A stretch of DNA of 64,000 bases from Hysterangium stoloniferum (GCA_015178975.1 WHVD01000056.1:372001-436000); one strand, 5' to 3'; positions 35,786 to 47,719 are shown, numbered from the stretch's first letter. Notes: a model not told the origin generated them from the sequence alone. A program made the numbers and translations.

Positions 35786-37792
35786 ATGTCCCAACCACCT
35801 CTCTCGAAGTCCAAATTCCCAAAGTTCAAAAGGATCCCACAAACACCCGCCACCAAGCATCTATGGGATACTGCCACCACCTCCTCGGGACCACCTCACA
35901 CTGAAATAGTCAAGCACCCTTTCTCTTACCACGAGGCCTCCACCCCTAATTCTTTGAGCTATTCCTCAATACACTGGGGATCAGCAGAGACTACCTCGAG
36001 GGTCATCCACGATTCTCAAGGGTCACCTCGCACCGAAATGGTTGAGACACCCACTCCTCGTAACCAGGCCCCTCCCTCCAGATGTTGGGACCTAAAGGAC
36101 ATCCCTTGGGATGGACCCCCCACTCGAACCTCCCCAGCCCCTTCACCTGAGGAAGTAGCCCGGAAATGTCACGAAAAGGAGGAGTGTAATGCCCGAAGCC
36201 AACAGGAGCTCAAGGAACTTAAAAGAAAGAGGAGGGAGAAGTTCGTGCAAGATCGGATAGCCAGGGGAATGGAGGGAGTACACTCAAAGGCCTAAAGGAG
36301 AGAGAGCAGGATTCGGGAGGGCTACGCCCCTATCACACCAATTCTCCCTCCCCTGGGGAAGAAATGGACGGATTTCGTAGAAACCGAGGAGAGTGATAAC
36401 GGGACCCCCTGCATACGTGCCGCTGGAGCTAAAAGCCGGAAAGGGAAGGATGGTATTACCTTTTACGATTGGGAATTGGTCAGATGGATTAAACTCCGAA
36501 GTATCAAGCTGACTCAAGGAGATGAAAAGGAATTACCCTCAGGGACCACTCCTCCTCAGGGACCAGTACAGAAAAGGTATCGGGTCAGCCCCATCAACTC
36601 TTCTTCAGACTCGGAGGATAGTGACACCACCTATCCACAATACAGGGCAAAGTATCTGGGGGAGGACTCGTTTGAAGGGTTCTTGCTACCAAAGCCCATA
36701 CACTTCGTCTCTAGCGATCCAAATCAAAGAAGGGAACTTAAACCAACTGTCAGAATATGGTGTGGGTATCGACCAAGCAAGACCTCGACTGCCATTGCCA
36801 TGGGAAACCCCATCCAACCCTCTCCCACACCTCCCCCTCTATCCGTTCCCACCCCAGAGTTACAGGAGAATGCGCCACCACAGCTACAAGATTCCTTGGA
36901 CCACCCCCCAAACCTTCAGCTTTCTATACCCACCACTACCCGCGAGCTGCAGACAGCTCCATACCAATCGGAACAGACCTGCAATGTTATGATGCTCAAC
37001 CCTCCAATTGTCGAGCCACCCTCCACGTCTATTCCCTTGAGTGAAAAGGCCAGAGGGAAAAAAAGAGTCTCCCACCCAATCGAACCGGAGGTTGGGGAGA
37101 CAGTGATAAGCAGGAATGAGGCTGATGGCAACGTTTGGGTGCGAATAGCAATCAACTACCACTCGGCACAGTTCACCATCAGCAGGGTCCTGAGTCAGCT
37201 ACTGCCCGCATTACAGCCACCCTTGCTAGAGGGGAAAGTAAGCGACTGCAGAGGACTAGCATCACTGGAAGAGACCATGGTCAACTTCTACCTGCTTATA
37301 AATGACATGGCAGAGGCGGAGAAGCTGCAAAGCGTCATTTCAGGGATCAATCTGTCACCATTCAGACAGCTGTCGGCGAACTTCCCTTGCACCCCTCCTG
37401 AAACTTCAATCTCTACCCCCCTTACCGACCTCGTCGATCTACTTGAGGAGTTACTTCCTGCTAGTGACGACCGGATAAACCCTGATTGCATGACCATGGA
37501 CAGCACCACTCCCCAGCAGATGACACCTCATCTCCTTTCGCAACTGGACCTCGACCCAGCTGACAGGATTCACCTCATCATCAGGATGCGACAAAAAGCC
37601 TACAGCTGCTGGGTATCCATGGTGCACAAAGTGGGACAATTGTCTCCCAACTCTCGCGACTTGAAGCTCTGTGAGATTGTAGGTCCCCTCCGTAACAAGT
37701 GGGAGGAATGGAGTCAAGCGATACTACAGCTAGGGGGTTCCGACAAGGAAGCATGGGGAGGAGTCCCCAGTAGGCTACAGGATTTTGCATGA
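35786..37792 (+). pseudogene. ORFx of element A, one stop from intact
   Basis: Starts MSQPPLSKSKFPKFKRIPQT. A single in-frame TAA at 36293 separates two long readings (35786-36295 and 36296-37792), together about 668 codons. The first third is Pro/Ser-rich and ends in a charged helix (KECDEK-like, then KELKRKRREKFVQDRIARG). The second part has WELVRWIKLRSIKL and SDSEDSDTT, a Pro-rich linker, then helical sequence with TMVNFYLLINDMAEAEKLQ and RMRQKAYSCWVSMVHKV, and ends LGGSDKEAWGGVPSRLQDFA. It stops 26 bases before the 3' LTR. Related copies occur at 6378-9478 and in the D-element. No nuclease, polymerase or envelope signature; no signal peptide or membrane segment. Function unknown. Confidence 0.65.
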
Positions 37793-37803
37793 CATGGTCC
37801 TCC

Positions 37804-37818
37804 GAACTAGGGGGGCAC
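37804..37818 (+). promoter_or_regulatory. Polypurine tract of element A
   Basis: GAACTAGGGGGGCAC directly before the 3' LTR. The same string in slightly changed form precedes the LTR at 9479 and (minus strand) at 14522-14535. Confidence 0.7.
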
Positions 37819-38504
37819 TGTGAAGGATAGGTCACTTAGGAGGTGTGACTAAAGACTCTAAGCCTTACCCTTTAGCCGCTTTATTTTTCCTTTTTTCCTT
37901 TATGTTTTATACTTTTATTTCCTTCTCTATCACTCATAAATACGGGCCGTATTCCCTTTTTTATTAGTTCAAGAGTCCATGTATGCTTGTGGGCACTCTA
38001 GCCCACAAGAAATATGCACATGTCACAGTAGTGGTCACACGAGAGAATGTTAGACACTTTTCAACCCTGACAACCATCACCTGCAAGACGCAAATACTGG
38101 TTTGGGGTATCGTCTAACAAGACTCTCTCTCTCTCTCTCTCATCCCTAACTATCCATAATGACTCTTCGCACTGAAATAGTCAAAGTGCGTTATTACTAA
38201 TCGGCTCGACTTCAAGTTATCACTTCGCACAGTAAGAACATCCAGCATTGCTCACTTCTCTAGATTATTCTTCCCTTCTCGCAATAAACTCCTTCCCTTA
38301 TCTACTCGGCCATTGGGCCAACTAGTTACACAGTCAGATCGCACCGTAAGGTCGATCCACCCTAGTAATCACCTACCAATCGCACCTTGAAGGTTGATTG
38401 TAATCTACAATTTTACTATCTAAAACTACTAGTCGATCATTCTTCACACTATTGTTAGTTGATAACAATTGCATATTGAGTGGTAAACTACTCGACCCTT
38501 TACA
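37819..38504 (+). repeat. 3' LTR of element A
   Basis: TGTGAAGGATAGGTCAC...CCCTTTACA, 686 bases, uninterrupted. Followed by the CATAT target duplication. Confidence 0.95.
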
Positions 38505-38938
38505 CATATATAGTCTAGGTAGTTTTCCTTCTCTTTCCTTACTGTATGCTGCATCTGCCTGTATCCTGTTCTTGTTCTGGGCAATACACTTGGCCCAACC
38601 TCTGAGATTTTGTAACCCAGTTCTGTAAGTCATGCACCACCTGCTTACGCTCCAAAATCCAGAGGCATAAGCTGTACGGCCTTCTCAAGCAACTCCCGAT
38701 ACCAGAAAAACCCTGGAACTCAATTTCCATGGATTTTATCGAACAACTCCCGACTTCCAAAGGCTTTACATCCATTCTAGTTGTTGTGGATCGATTCTCG
38801 AAACAAGGCATTTTCATACCCACTCATGATACAATCACATCCTTACAATTACTGTGGTCCTGTCAATTTGTGTGACTGCCAGTGATCCCAATTGATGATG
38901 GGATTACACTAAGTCCTTCCCCAGTTACTTAGCATATA
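38505..38938 (+). pseudogene. Ty3/gypsy integrase fragment, a second lineage
   Basis: From about 38617 the plus strand reads FVTQFCKSCTTCLRSK (end of the HHCC finger) and then NSISMDFIEQLPTSKGFTSI with the first catalytic Asp, followed by VVVDRFSKQ. The fragment ends near 38880. Its sequence differs from the integrase at 33.3-34.4 kb (MDLITGLP), so it is another gypsy lineage. It lies between element A and the second Tc1 element, inside the DNA that LTR-J appears to span. Confidence 0.75.
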
Positions 38939-39176
38939 CAGTAAGGGATAAAACCCTTCCAATGATTTTTAGTTGTGCAAAGATCCTTGAATAACTCAAG
39001 AACCACAGTAGATACAGACCTGAAATTTGAGGGTTGGTTAGGTCTATATGTTATCTATATGCCCTTAAAATATTATGACATAAGCATTAGTATTTCCCAC
39101 ACTATACATAAAACACTAATAAAATCACATTGGAAGGGTTTTGTCCCTGGTATAAAAAGAACACAAATCAAACAAT

Positions 39177-40192
39177 CTAGTACTTGGTATAACCTCTCTT
39201 GGCCTTCAAAACAGCCTCAACCCTTCTAGGAATACTCTCTATCAAGTTCTGACAAGTAGAGGCAGGGATATTCTCCCACTCTGTCTGAACCCTCTCCCAC
39301 AACTCATGAATACTCTTGGGTGCCACTTCATACTCTCCCAACCTCCTTTTGAGGTAATACCAGAGGTGTTCAATTGGATTAAGGTCAGCAGACTGAGGTG
39401 GCCATACCATGACCATAAATCCATTGTCTTTGAACCAATTAATGGCCTTTGTGCTCTTGTGTTTGGTATCATTGTCCTGCTGAAAGACCACATCTTCTGT
39501 GTTCTTGCTATAATACTCCACAGTTGCTTGAAGTTCATCTTCCAAAATGCTACCATAAAGGTCAGCATCCATTCTCCCATTAATCTTGGTGGAATATCCT
39601 GGGCCTTCCCACAACATACAGCTCCACAACATCAGATTTCCTCCCCCAAACCTGACTGTGCCCTTGACCAGCCTACCACTGAGCCCCTCTCCTGCCCTTT
39701 TCCACATCTAATTCCTCCCATATGACCCCAAACAATTGATTTTTGTCTCATCTGACCAAACAACCCTCTTCCAATCATCCACAGTCCAGTCCTTGTGTGC
39801 CAGAGTAAAGTCCATCCTTGCCTTCCTATACCTCTTATTAAGTAAAGGCCCTTTTCTCTTCACCATAGCCCTCATTTCAGCCTTCTTGAATGCCCTATGA
39901 ACAGTTCTAACTGAAATAGACTCTCCAGTCATATCTTGAATGGTTTAATGACCTCAGTGGCATTTTCAGCCTTTTGAGAAGTGATTTGTTGAATAGAATA
40001 ATGAATATCTGAGGAGGAAAGCTTGCATAAACAGCCACCAGATGAGTTGGCAAGTGATGAGCAATGGGTAGAATGAATTCTGGATATAGTGGACAGATCC
40101 TGGCCAGTGATTTCAGAGATCTGAGGAGCAGACTTGCCCTTATTGAGAAAAGTGAGAATATGGCTAAGCTGAGGAGGAGTAAGAGCCTTCAT
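39177..40192 (-). pseudogene. Tc1/mariner transposase, one stop and one frameshift
   Basis: The N-terminus is at 40192 (MKALTPPQLSHILTFLNKGK, helix-turn-helix region to about 39990). A frame change near 39935 leads into SVRTVHRAFKKAEMRAMVKR, then the first catalytic Asp in VVWSDETKIN. An in-frame TAG at 39708-39710 follows, then KGTVRFGGGNLMLW, the second Asp in VVFQQDNDTKHKS and the Glu in WPPQSADLNPIEHLWYY (DD34E spacing), ending KAKRGYTKY at 39180. About 340 codons, the usual length. All catalytic residues remain, so the two lesions are recent. Binds its inverted repeats and inserts at TA. Confidence 0.9.
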
Positions 40193-40344
40193 GGTGTAGA
40201 ATGTTGAGCTATGGGGATGTTTTTGGATGGGAAAGTAAACAGATGTATATATATATAATTTTGACAGGTCAGATGATTTTTATTTGCACTTATTTGCATA
40301 TGAACAATATGGTTATATGTTAATCATGTGACAGGGACAAAACT

Positions 40345-42033
40345 GTTGAAATAGACTTGAGCGCCCAAGTCTAAGTCAAGTAAATATGACAACGCTAAGT
40401 AGTATCGCCTTACTCTATGTCAAGTCAACACGACCATACCATGGAGTTACGTGCCTTGGATACATTTGGACACATATACCACTATTATAATTCTTTTCAG
40501 CTGCATATCCAAAAACCTATTTAGCTAGCACAGTAGCAGCACCATACCTGTAATGTATTCAGGGGATTCTCTTAGATAGCTCAATATATGCTATAGTGTC
40601 ACAGAGCTTCAACAATAAAACAAGCAAAGGTCCAGTAATTTAAATACTGATAGATTAATGAGCTGCGCTATGAAGCTTAAACAACTCAAATCAATGCTTA
40701 TTTTGATTATTGAAAGGTTCAATAGAACTGTGTATGACTCTTTTAGCAAATACAAGAACTATTCCTTGAGAATAGGGGCTGGAAGCTGAATATATGTGCA
40801 GTAACTTGGCAGAGACTTGATATAAGAGCTTCGGATTCTTGTATGCTTATTTGTAACTATTAATAGTTATTTAACAAGGTGTTAAATAATTTATTAATAG
40901 AGAAAATAAATTGTATTGGATTATCTGAGTGCTTGTACTTGATTAATTCAATAAACTTAGGGCTGGGCCTTGAGTAATCTAGTATTGGCAGGGATTTCAG
41001 TAAAGATACTTAGATACTTATTAGGTTTATTATCTAATTAATAAGCCTAAAGGGTAGCTGTGAGGCGGGGGAACTTAGATGATTAGCTAAGTCCAAGAGT
41101 TGCTGACAAAGATTCAAGATGCTGCAAGTGTAGGTGCTTGCAGTGAGTGTATCAGACTAAGGCTATTATTGTCCTTAGGATGATTAGATAAGCTGGTGCT
41201 GTGCTGCAAATATGTGTGAGATAAGATGATTTTATTGGAAACTTAGCCCTCCTTATATACATTTTGATAACTCAATGATTAGCTAACTATTTAGTTTATG
41301 AGGTCATTAGTGAGATCATAATGACCTCATATTCTACTCATTATTTACCCTTTGTTTAACATGTGATTCCCCTCTCTGAGACAAGGGTTCTAAGCTTTGG
41401 CTTGAACATGAAGGTTCAAGGCCGCGGTCCCGGGGACGGAAGCAAACGATGAGTCGGCGGAACCTAATAATGACTCGGGTAGTCACGTTCGTGACTTGTG
41501 TGACTCGGGTAGTCACATTCGTGACTTGTGTGACTCGGGTAGTCACACTCGTGACCTTTGTGACATCCCAACACCGGAGGCTTATCTAATAAGTCACATG
41601 ACTTCAAAAATGCGCAAACTGGGCTGCAGCAAGTGCCGAAAGGTAATAACTAAGTAAATAAAATATAAATAATTAGTTAAAAATTATAATAAATTAACTA
41701 AGATATAATAGCATAATATGAGTTCATATATGCTATTATTATGCGAAGTTAAAAGGAATAGAGCCTATATTTCACAATAAAAATATAATAAAAATACAAT
41801 AAATTCGAGAAAATATTGATAAATTCAAAGAAAATTAAGAGAAAATTATGAGATAAAGCTGATACCTCACAATACCTCAGTCGAACCAATCTTACGTGTC
41901 GACTGAGGTATGTTAATATTCCTATAGTTTTCAGTTACAGTCAACTCACTAAAATATGTCATAGCATACTTTGTTACAGGTAACAAATATAGTCGAACCA
42001 ATCTTACGTGTCGACTGAGCATACTTTGTTACA
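40345..42033 (+). repeat. 5' LTR of copia, interrupted
   Basis: Matches 47154-47515 on both sides of the insertion 40549-41871. Confidence 0.95.
40549..41871 (-). repeat. Solo LTR-G in the copia 5' LTR
   Basis: TGTAATGTATTCAGG...GATACCTCACA, 1,323 bases, duplication ATACC (40544-40548, 41872-41876). Contains three copies of a 30-base GACTCGGGTAGTCAC... unit (about 41464-41553). The fragment at 4693-5505 is the same family in opposite orientation. Confidence 0.95.
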
Positions 42034-42047
42034 GGTTATGGGCCCCG
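42034..42047 (+). promoter_or_regulatory. Copia primer-binding site
   Basis: GGTTATGGGCCCCG directly after the 5' LTR. From memory this resembles the Drosophila copia site, complementary to an internal part of initiator tRNA-Met rather than a tRNA 3' end. There is no TGG start. Confidence 0.6.
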
Positions 42048-42210
42048 AACAAAGCTGCTAATTAAACATACTCGAGAATTAACTACGAACACCTGACTGA
42101 CACTGAACCCCGAACCCCAAAACCCAAAACCCAAAACCATTGATCAACTCAGAACCCCCTGATAAGACCTGACCAAACCCAAACCCCGAACTAGCCCTAC
42201 TCATACCAGA

Positions 42211-45200
42211 ATGTCTACACAACCCACACTATTCATGTTACCATTGGAAGATCGTTTTGATGGAAGCAACTGGCTCACCTGGCACAACACCATTTGGTCT
42301 GCTGCAGGCGCACGAGGTGTCCAAGGATACCTGGATGGTACCATACAGACTCCTTCCCCCATCAACTCCAATATTGCGCCCACGCCGACAAGCTACTGGG
42401 GATCCAAGACTCCCTCACCTGAGGAATGGGAACAACGCAATGCGTATGCGAAGGCGATGATTGACCTAAACGTGAAAAACCCCATTGGTCACGGTATTCA
42501 ACTCACTGACACCGCACACGAAGCATGGTCCGCACTAAAAGAAATCCATAGTATGACATCTGACATAGGTTTGTTAAATGCCGATAATGAACTTCGTGCA
42601 ATTAAACATACGGATGGTGCAGATATCTTAAGCCATTTTGCGCGACTGCGGGAAGGATGGGCAAAGGTGAATGCACAAGGGGGAAAGATGGACGACTCGA
42701 CTTTTCGTATAATCATAATCGCTTCAATGCCCAAGGAGTGGGACCTAGTCATCGCAACACTTTTCCCATTGAAAACATCACATTAAGTAATCGCAAACCT
42801 CACCTTATACAACACAACACTCACTCGACACAGAAAACCAATGCCACAATCATCACAAGCTCTCGCAATGACCAGACACAACAAATCGACCGACGTCTGC
42901 TCCAATCCAAATTGTAAACGTGTAGGACACACGGTCGACAAGTGTTTCAAACCTGGGGGGGGAATGGAAGGCCAGTACCCAGACTGGTGGAGGAAAAAGG
43001 GGGTGGCGAACAGTGGAAACCAGACCTCACAACAAACACCACCAAGTAGCTTACCCCTGAAACCAACAGCAAACATGGCGGTGGTGCCATCTACCCCCTT
43101 CACTTCTGGATCTGGGGAATTTTGCGCACTCATGACACAGGCAGACCCGACAATATCAACCATTGTCACCTACGCCGATTCCGCAGCGAGTGACCACTTC
43201 TTTACCAACGTAAACAATTTTGCATCGTACGAGCCATACACGGGAAAGAATGGGTCAACAGCAACCAGTGGTAGCACTTTCCCAATACTTGGAAAGGTAA
43301 CGGTCAATAAACACTGTATGTACAATGGACGTATTATCAACCTCTCCTTCAGAAATGCACTCCACTGTCCAACTCTATCCCATAATCTCGTGTCCATTGG
43401 AAGGCTCGATAACAACAGCTGCTATGCAATCTTTGGGGGAGGAGGGGTCACCTTTACCAACCTAACTGGCCGCCCGTTTATGTATGGGAAGGGAGAGGGG
43501 ACAATGTACCGAATTGAGATATTTCCACCAACCGGGCCTCTCCCAAACACCACAATGCCCCCCGACATGGCGACACACCTGACGACCACGAACAACACAC
43601 TTGCGAGTGCACTTGCCACAAAATCTCATGACCGGCCCACTGATATCAACACCTGGCACCGACGTCTTGGTCACGTCAGTTACGACACCGTCCAACGCAT
43701 GTCCAAACGCGATATTGTTCATGGGATGGAAATAACCACCCTAGCGACTCGGCCAGGAATGTGCGAAGGGTGTATCATGGGGAAACACACCCATCGCCCT
43801 TTTTACATGAATGATGAGCGGGAGACAGCTATTGGGGAGTGCACATATATCGACCTGTGGGGGCCATCCCGAGTGCAATCTACCAGTGGCAGAAGCTACA
43901 TGATGCCCTGCATCGACGGGTACAGCAACCATCACGAAGTTTTTTTTCTGTCCACCAAGGAAGCTGAGGTGACATTGTCTGCTTTTAAAAATTACACGGC
44001 ACTAACTGAGCGCCAGACAGGAATGAAAATGTGCACCATACGTTACAGATGAAGGAACCGAATTCATCAACTCCCTGTGGACCGCATACCTCAGCGAACA
44101 AGGTATTATCCATGAGTCCACCACCGCCTATTCCTCCTCGTCCAACGGCGTCATCGAACAGTGTCACCACACCATCATCGAAAGGGTCCGCATTTGCCTG
44201 TACGAGAACAATCTTCCACCATCACTATGGAGGATATCTGAAAACTATTAAGTATACCAAATTCTAATATACTCTAAAGGTCATTTAAACATCTGGGATG
44301 TGATTCAAACATAATTTGGTTTTTAAAACTTTTTGAAAGTTTTAAACTCTCTCATACATTACAAACCCAAGAATCTTTCCGGACACAAGTAGACAATAAA
44401 AAAAATTAGTAGTTTGAAACACTAATACTTTTAAAAAATAGATACCTTTAGATAGTCTATTTCATGCATATGTATATTATTGGCACCTCTAAATACATAT
44501 GTATTACTTCGGAATGGATCTGTCAATCTGAACAGATTTCTACTTGATTCAACATACCCAGAATATATAGGTAATTTCACTTAATAAAGAAGGCCATAGG
44601 ATGAAAAATTTCCAATGACATCTCATATATTTTACTAGGAAATAACTACATTACAGCTTTTAAAAGACAAAGTACTAATAAAAGTATTAGTAGACATCTG
44701 TAAAAGGAAGGAAATTATATACAATAGAATTTGTTAAATAACTATGGGTTGTATAAGATGTAATATGGAGAACTATTTCTGATGGTTGTTTTTTGATGAT
44801 ATAATTGTTTCAGAATAGATATCACTATTTAAAGATGGAGTTTTGTAAAAATAAGACTTTTATTAGTAAATATTTGAGATTATAGTAATTATAAACACCC
44901 TCCTATGGTGTGAAATCGTGGCGGCAATTGCATACACGATGGACTTCATTCCCACCTCTAGACACCCTGATACGACCCCTTTTGAGCTGTGGTATGGACG
45001 AAAACCCGACATCTCTCACTTACGACCGCTCGAATGTACCGCCTATGTGAAGATCCCAGTCGAAGCAGGAGGTGGGCTAAGTAAACTGGACCCACACTCC
45101 ATTAAAGGGATTCACGTAGGATATTTTGGACGTGATGCTTACCAGATTTATGACCCAGAAACCTGACGCGTCTTCCGCTCTCGCGACGTCATCTTCAAAG

Positions 45201-47123
45201 AAACTCGTAGCCATGGAACGCTAACTGATGTATCGAGTGAGGGGGAGGCGATTAGCACTGGCCACGTCACACTCAACACATCCACAAATGAGAAGTCAGA
45301 CGAGACTCACAGGGGACTAGCACCAGCACACAACCACATACCCCCCAACCAATACCTCTCTGTCCACACCCAAACCAACCGCTATTGAACTCGCACCATG
45401 TCACTCCTCACGTGTTCCTGTACCAACAAAGGCACTTCAGGACTCGATAAATTCCAAAAAACATATACGAGATGCTAAAGCCGCCGGAGAGGCATGGGCA
45501 GATGATGAAACACGCGTCACTGACAGTGACCAAACCAGAGCCTTCCAGACAGATACCAAAATGATCCCAGAACTGACAAATGTTTGGCTTCCCAACACAT
45601 ACCACGAGGCGATGACACATCCTGATATATGGGGGGGGCCAATAGGTAAAGAACTAGAGGTAATGAAGAAGCATGGGGTCTGGACAGTAGTGGATTGTCC
45701 CAAGAATGTCAGATTGATAAAAACACAGTGGACCTTCGCAAACAAGTATGACAGAAACGGAGAACTCATCACGCACAAAGCACATCTTGTCGCCAAAGGC
45801 TTTATGCAAATCCCTGGCATTGACTTCTTCAAAACATACACCTCAGTCGTAAGGTACGAATTACTGCGAATGAACTTAGCCATTGCGGCTGCAACCAATA
45901 TGGAAGCATGGCAGATCAATTATGTCGCAGCGTATCTCAATTCCACTCCACAAGCTACTACATACATTGAACTACCTGACGGAGCGAAGGAGGAAGGGAA
46001 GGTCGGACGGTTAGAAAAGACACTATATGGAACAATGGATGGGGCAAACAATTGGTGGGGGACCTTGGATAAGGAAATGAGTGAGTTAGGGTACTACTGC
46101 TCAAAGGCTGACCCGTCAGTGCATTCTCGGCACTCGAATGGCAACACCACCATCACAAGCACATACACCGATGACACAACTGGCATATCATCCTCAAGAG
46201 AAGAGGCCGAGCGGGCGAAGGAAGAATTAGGTTGGACCTACCAAACCAAAGACCTAGGAGATGCAAACCTCATACTGGGGATACGGATCGATCGAGACAG
46301 GGAACAGGGCACCATTAGAATTTCGCAGCATGCATATCTCGAACGCATCCTTGAGCATTTCGGGATGCTCGAATCAAACTCGTGCACAACACCATTATCA
46401 CCTGGTATAATGCTGACCAAGGAACAGGCACCCCAAATGACCGAGGACCACATATTCATTTCAGACAAACCCTACCACGAGTTACTAGGGTCAATTATGT
46501 ATGCGCAAATAGTGACATGACCAGATCTTTCCTATGCCATCTCAACACTTAGCAAATTTGCCTCGAACCCAGGACGGGCACATTGGAATGCATTGACTCA
46601 CATTCTCTGCTACATCAAGGGGACCCTCGATTATAGTATCACATATGGCGGCTCACACAGAAACCTCACCCCAGTGGGATACATCGACGCTGACTACGCT
46701 GGAGACATTGACACATGCCGATCCTGTTCAGGATACGTCTTTGTCCAGGCAGGAGGCCCTACCGCTTGGGGTTCAAAGTATCAACCCACAGTTGCTTTGT
46801 CCACGACAGAGTCAGAATACATGGCACTCACACAAGGTATGAAACAAATGCTATGGATGTACGCAGCCATGGACGAAGTTGGGTTCCCACAACAGAAGCC
46901 GGCCGTCTTGTACAACGATAACTCCGGGGCAGTTCTCTTGACCAAAAATATGAAACACAATACATGTGTCAAACACATCGACATACGATATCACTATATA
47001 TGGGAACGTGTCGAAGAAGGGGATATAGAAGTACATCACATACCCTCTAATGAAAATCTTGCTGATATGTTCACGAAACCGCTGGCAAGGGTGCTTTTCA
47101 ACAGACACTGCGTTGCATTATGA
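42211..47123 (+). pseudogene. Ty1/copia gag-pol
   Basis: Gag from 42211 (MSTQPTLFMLPLEDRFDGSN); TAA at 42784; zinc knuckle CSNPNCKRVGHTVDKC (about 42900); protease TYADSAASDHFF, with DSA in place of DSG (about 43173); pre-integrase WHRRLGHVSY..CEGCIMGKH (about 43650-43790); integrase from IDLWGPSRVQST with a one-base insertion near 44045, then DEGTEF and a 672-base insertion at 44231-44902, resuming in frame (CEIVAAIAYTMDF). TGA at 45164 and 46518. Reverse transcriptase 45561-46300 with YTDD in place of YVDD; RNase H with STTESEYMAL, KHIDIRYHYI and NLADMFTKPL. About 1,400 codons in family order. Inactive because of stops, a frameshift and the insertion. Confidence 0.92.
44231..44902. mobile_element. 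672-base AT-rich insertion of unknown family
   Basis: Flanked by CTATGG (44225-44230 and 44903-44908). Removing it with one CTATGG rejoins LPPSLW to CEIVAA in frame in the copia integrase, so the ends are exact. It carries a hairpin with 11-base arms (TTTAAAACTTT/AAAGTTTTAAA, 44322-44346). No long ORF and no clear terminal inverted repeat. TG...CA ends are absent, so it is not an LTR. Possibly a non-autonomous DNA transposon. Confidence 0.8.
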
Positions 47124-47140
47124 CTTTGCGAGAGCGCATC

Positions 47141-47153
47141 AAGCCAGGGGGAG
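47141..47153 (+). promoter_or_regulatory. Copia polypurine tract
   Basis: AAGCCAGGGGGAG immediately before the 3' LTR. Confidence 0.7.
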
Positions 47154-47515
47154 TGTTGAAATAGACTCGAGTGCCCAAGTCTAAGTCAAGTAAATATGAC
47201 AATGCTAAGTAGTATTGCCTTACTCTATGTCAAGTCAACATGACCATACCATGGAGTTACATGCCTTGGATACATTTGGACACGTATACCACTATTATAA
47301 TTCTTTTCGGCTGCATATCCAAAAACCTATTTAGCTAGCACAGTAGCAGCACCATACCTCAGTCGAACCAATCTTACGTGTCGACTGAGGTACGTTAATA
47401 TTCCTATAGTTTTCAGTTACAGTCAACTCACTAAAATATGTCGTAGCATACTTTGTTACAGGTAACAAATATAGTTGAACCAATCTTACATGTCGACTGA
47501 GCATACTTTGTTACA
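47154..47515 (+). repeat. 3' LTR of copia
   Basis: 362 bases, TGTTGAAATAGACTCG...TTGTTACA, followed by the AAAAC duplication. Confidence 0.97.
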
Positions 47516-47719
47516 AAAACCCTTCCAATGCAGTTTAATTAGTATTTGATTTATAGTGTGGGAAATACTGATGCTTATGTAATAATACTTTAAGGGTAAA
47601 TAGACAACATATAGACCTAACCACTCCCCAAATATTAGGTCTGTAGCTACAGTGGTTCTTGAGTTATTCAAGAATCTTTGCACAACTAGAAATCATTGGA
47701 AGGGTTTTGTCCCTCACTG

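Larger units (their letters stand above)
19380..38504 (+). mobile_element. Element A: LTR retrotransposon with ORF1 and ORFx, heavily nested
   Basis: 5' LTR 19380-21129 and 3' LTR 37819-38504 share ends TGTGAAGGATAGG...CCCTTTACA. The target duplication is CATAT (19375-19379 and 38505-38509). With its two insertions and their duplications removed, the 5' LTR is 686 bases, the same as the 3' LTR. Order inside: primer site 21131, ORF1 (21191-24684), a 12-base minisatellite, a Ty3/gypsy gag-pol with its own kind of 5' LTR (27475-34816), ORFx (35786-37792) and purine tract. The sister D-element has ORF1 and ORFx but no pol, so I infer that the gypsy part is a later arrival and A is non-autonomous. 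Confidence 0.8.
40345..47515 (+). mobile_element. Ty1/copia retrotransposon with two insertions
   Basis: 5' LTR 40345-42033 and 3' LTR 47154-47515, both TGTTGAAATAGAC...CTTTGTTACA, duplication AAAAC (40340-40344 and 47516-47520). It sits in the right inverted repeat of the Tc1 element. Minus its own insertion the 5' LTR is about 361 bases against 362, and the two are very alike, so the insertion is fairly young. A solo LTR-G lies in the 5' LTR and a 672-base element in integrase. Confidence 0.95.
38939..47719 (-). mobile_element. Tc1/mariner transposon split by a copia element
   Basis: Bounded by CAGTAAGGGATAAAACCC and its near reverse complement, TA on each side (38937-38938, 47720-47721). 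The inverted repeats are about 210 bases, each with an inverted inner copy of its tip (TTGGAAGGGTTTTGTCCC at about 39134 and 47698). The left repeat is 38939-39151. The right one is split: about 40333-40344 plus 47521-47719, with the copia element between. Without the copia element it is about 1.6 kb, a normal Tc1 size. Confidence 0.9.

Noticed and set aside
36500..37835. Minus-strand and shifted frames over ORFx
   Set aside because: Shadows of the plus-strand ORFx, whose blocks recur in two other copies.
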